Positions 21,355 to 21,438 of a stretch of 21,438 nt of DNA are shown in pieces. The number at the start of each line of letters is the position of its first letter. Within the stretch, counting starts at the first letter, position 1. The notes beneath the pieces were generated by a model that was given only the letters and a program-made list of their open reading frames with translations, had not been told where the DNA came from and made no database searches. The stretch is from positions 31,500 through 52,937 of the forward strand of contig DJYJ01000017.1 in NCBI GenBank assembly GCA_002450075.1, in the 5' to 3' direction. The stretch comes from Clostridiales bacterium UBA6981. Lineage in GTDB: Bacteria; Bacillota; Clostridia; Oscillospirales; Oscillospiraceae. Both the position numbers and the translations under genes were made by a program.

Positions 21355-21438
21355 GTGAATCATAACAATAAGCAGGTAGATTATACCCTGTATGAGGCAG
21401 GGCGTCAACTGAAACTACCGATGGAAACAGAAATATTT
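21355..21438 (+). CDS. Transposase N-terminus (partial, probable IS1182-like)
   Basis: Twenty-eight codons are visible, starting with GTG at 21355, just after an in-frame TAG at 21349, and running off the right edge. The residues, including NKQVDYTLYEAGRQLKLP, recall the start of IS1182-type transposases, which read similarly before a segment on DDxVRLL that would lie beyond the window. The ribosome binding site is poor (TTAGG very close to the GTG). The first in-frame ATG is codon 23. The family call comes from memory of such N-termini and from the IS-like end just upstream, so it is tentative. Confidence 0.5.
   Translation, partial: MNHNNKQVDYTLYEAGRQLKLPMETEIF

Larger units (their letters stand above)
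21265..21438 (+). mobile_element. Probable insertion-sequence left end (partial)
   Basis: The sequence GGGGCTGTCTCAAAAGT starting at 21265 resembles the terminal inverted repeats of IS1182/IS5-type elements. Here it folds on itself (GGGGCTG with CAGCCCC, 21265-21271 and 21282-21288). A second strong hairpin follows at 21307-21339 (CGGCAGCCG with CGGCTGCCG and further pairs inside), as often found between an IS end and its transposase, where it blocks read-through. Then a transposase-like frame opens at 21355. The right end and target duplication are outside the window, so the call rests on the end sequence and layout. Confidence 0.55.

Overview
The window carries the complete S10-spc-alpha ribosomal protein cluster of a GC-rich member of the Firmicutes (Clostridia). 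The protein sequences and rpsD lying inside the alpha segment suggest an Oscillospirales/Ruminococcaceae-like gut bacterium; this is inference, because no 16S gene is present. The whole cluster is on the minus strand. It starts at a strong sigma-A-type promoter near 20050-20078 and ends at an intrinsic terminator at 3681-3710.

Layout from right to left, in the direction of transcription. A partial insertion-sequence end sits at the right edge (21265-21438). degV is on the plus strand (20374-21237), divergent from the ribosomal cluster. Between them is about 640 bp that holds both promoters, an unexplained foldable segment, and a leader of roughly 310 nt before rpsJ with a terminator-like hairpin. 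The S10 segment follows (rpsJ, rplC, rplD, rplW, rplB, rpsS, rplV, rpsC, rplP, rpmC, rpsQ), then the spc segment (rplN, rplX, rplE, rpsN, rpsH, rplF, rplR, rpsE, rpmD, rplO, secY), then adk, map, infA and rpmJ, and finally the alpha segment (rpsM, rpsK, rpsD, rpoA, rplQ). rpmD (59 aa) and rpmJ (37 aa) are short and easily missed; infA uses a TTG start and secY a GTG start.

Genes are mostly 0-20 bp apart, several with 1-11 nt overlaps. The exceptions stand out: 373 bp between rpsN and rpsH, 326 bp between rpmJ and rpsM, 150 bp between rpsJ and rplC, and 77 bp between rpsD and rpoA. None holds a believable gene; all hold inverted repeats. The rpsN-rpsH gap has two tandem copies of an 85-86 bp palindromic element whose arms differ by compensating changes. 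The rpmJ-rpsM gap ends in a folded segment just before the rpsM ribosome binding site, where the S4-controlled leader lies in E. coli.

Left of the terminator, a separate minus-strand operon with its own promoter (3594-3622) encodes a carbohydrate-type ABC importer: ATPase, two permeases and a lipoprotein binding protein cut by the left window edge. Together the window gives the core translation machinery, the Sec channel, RNA polymerase alpha, nucleotide and N-terminal processing enzymes, a sugar-type importer and a fatty-acid-binding DegV protein. No complete new multi-gene system is visible; the novelty lies in the non-coding elements and in two unusual ribosomal protein tails (L3, S3).
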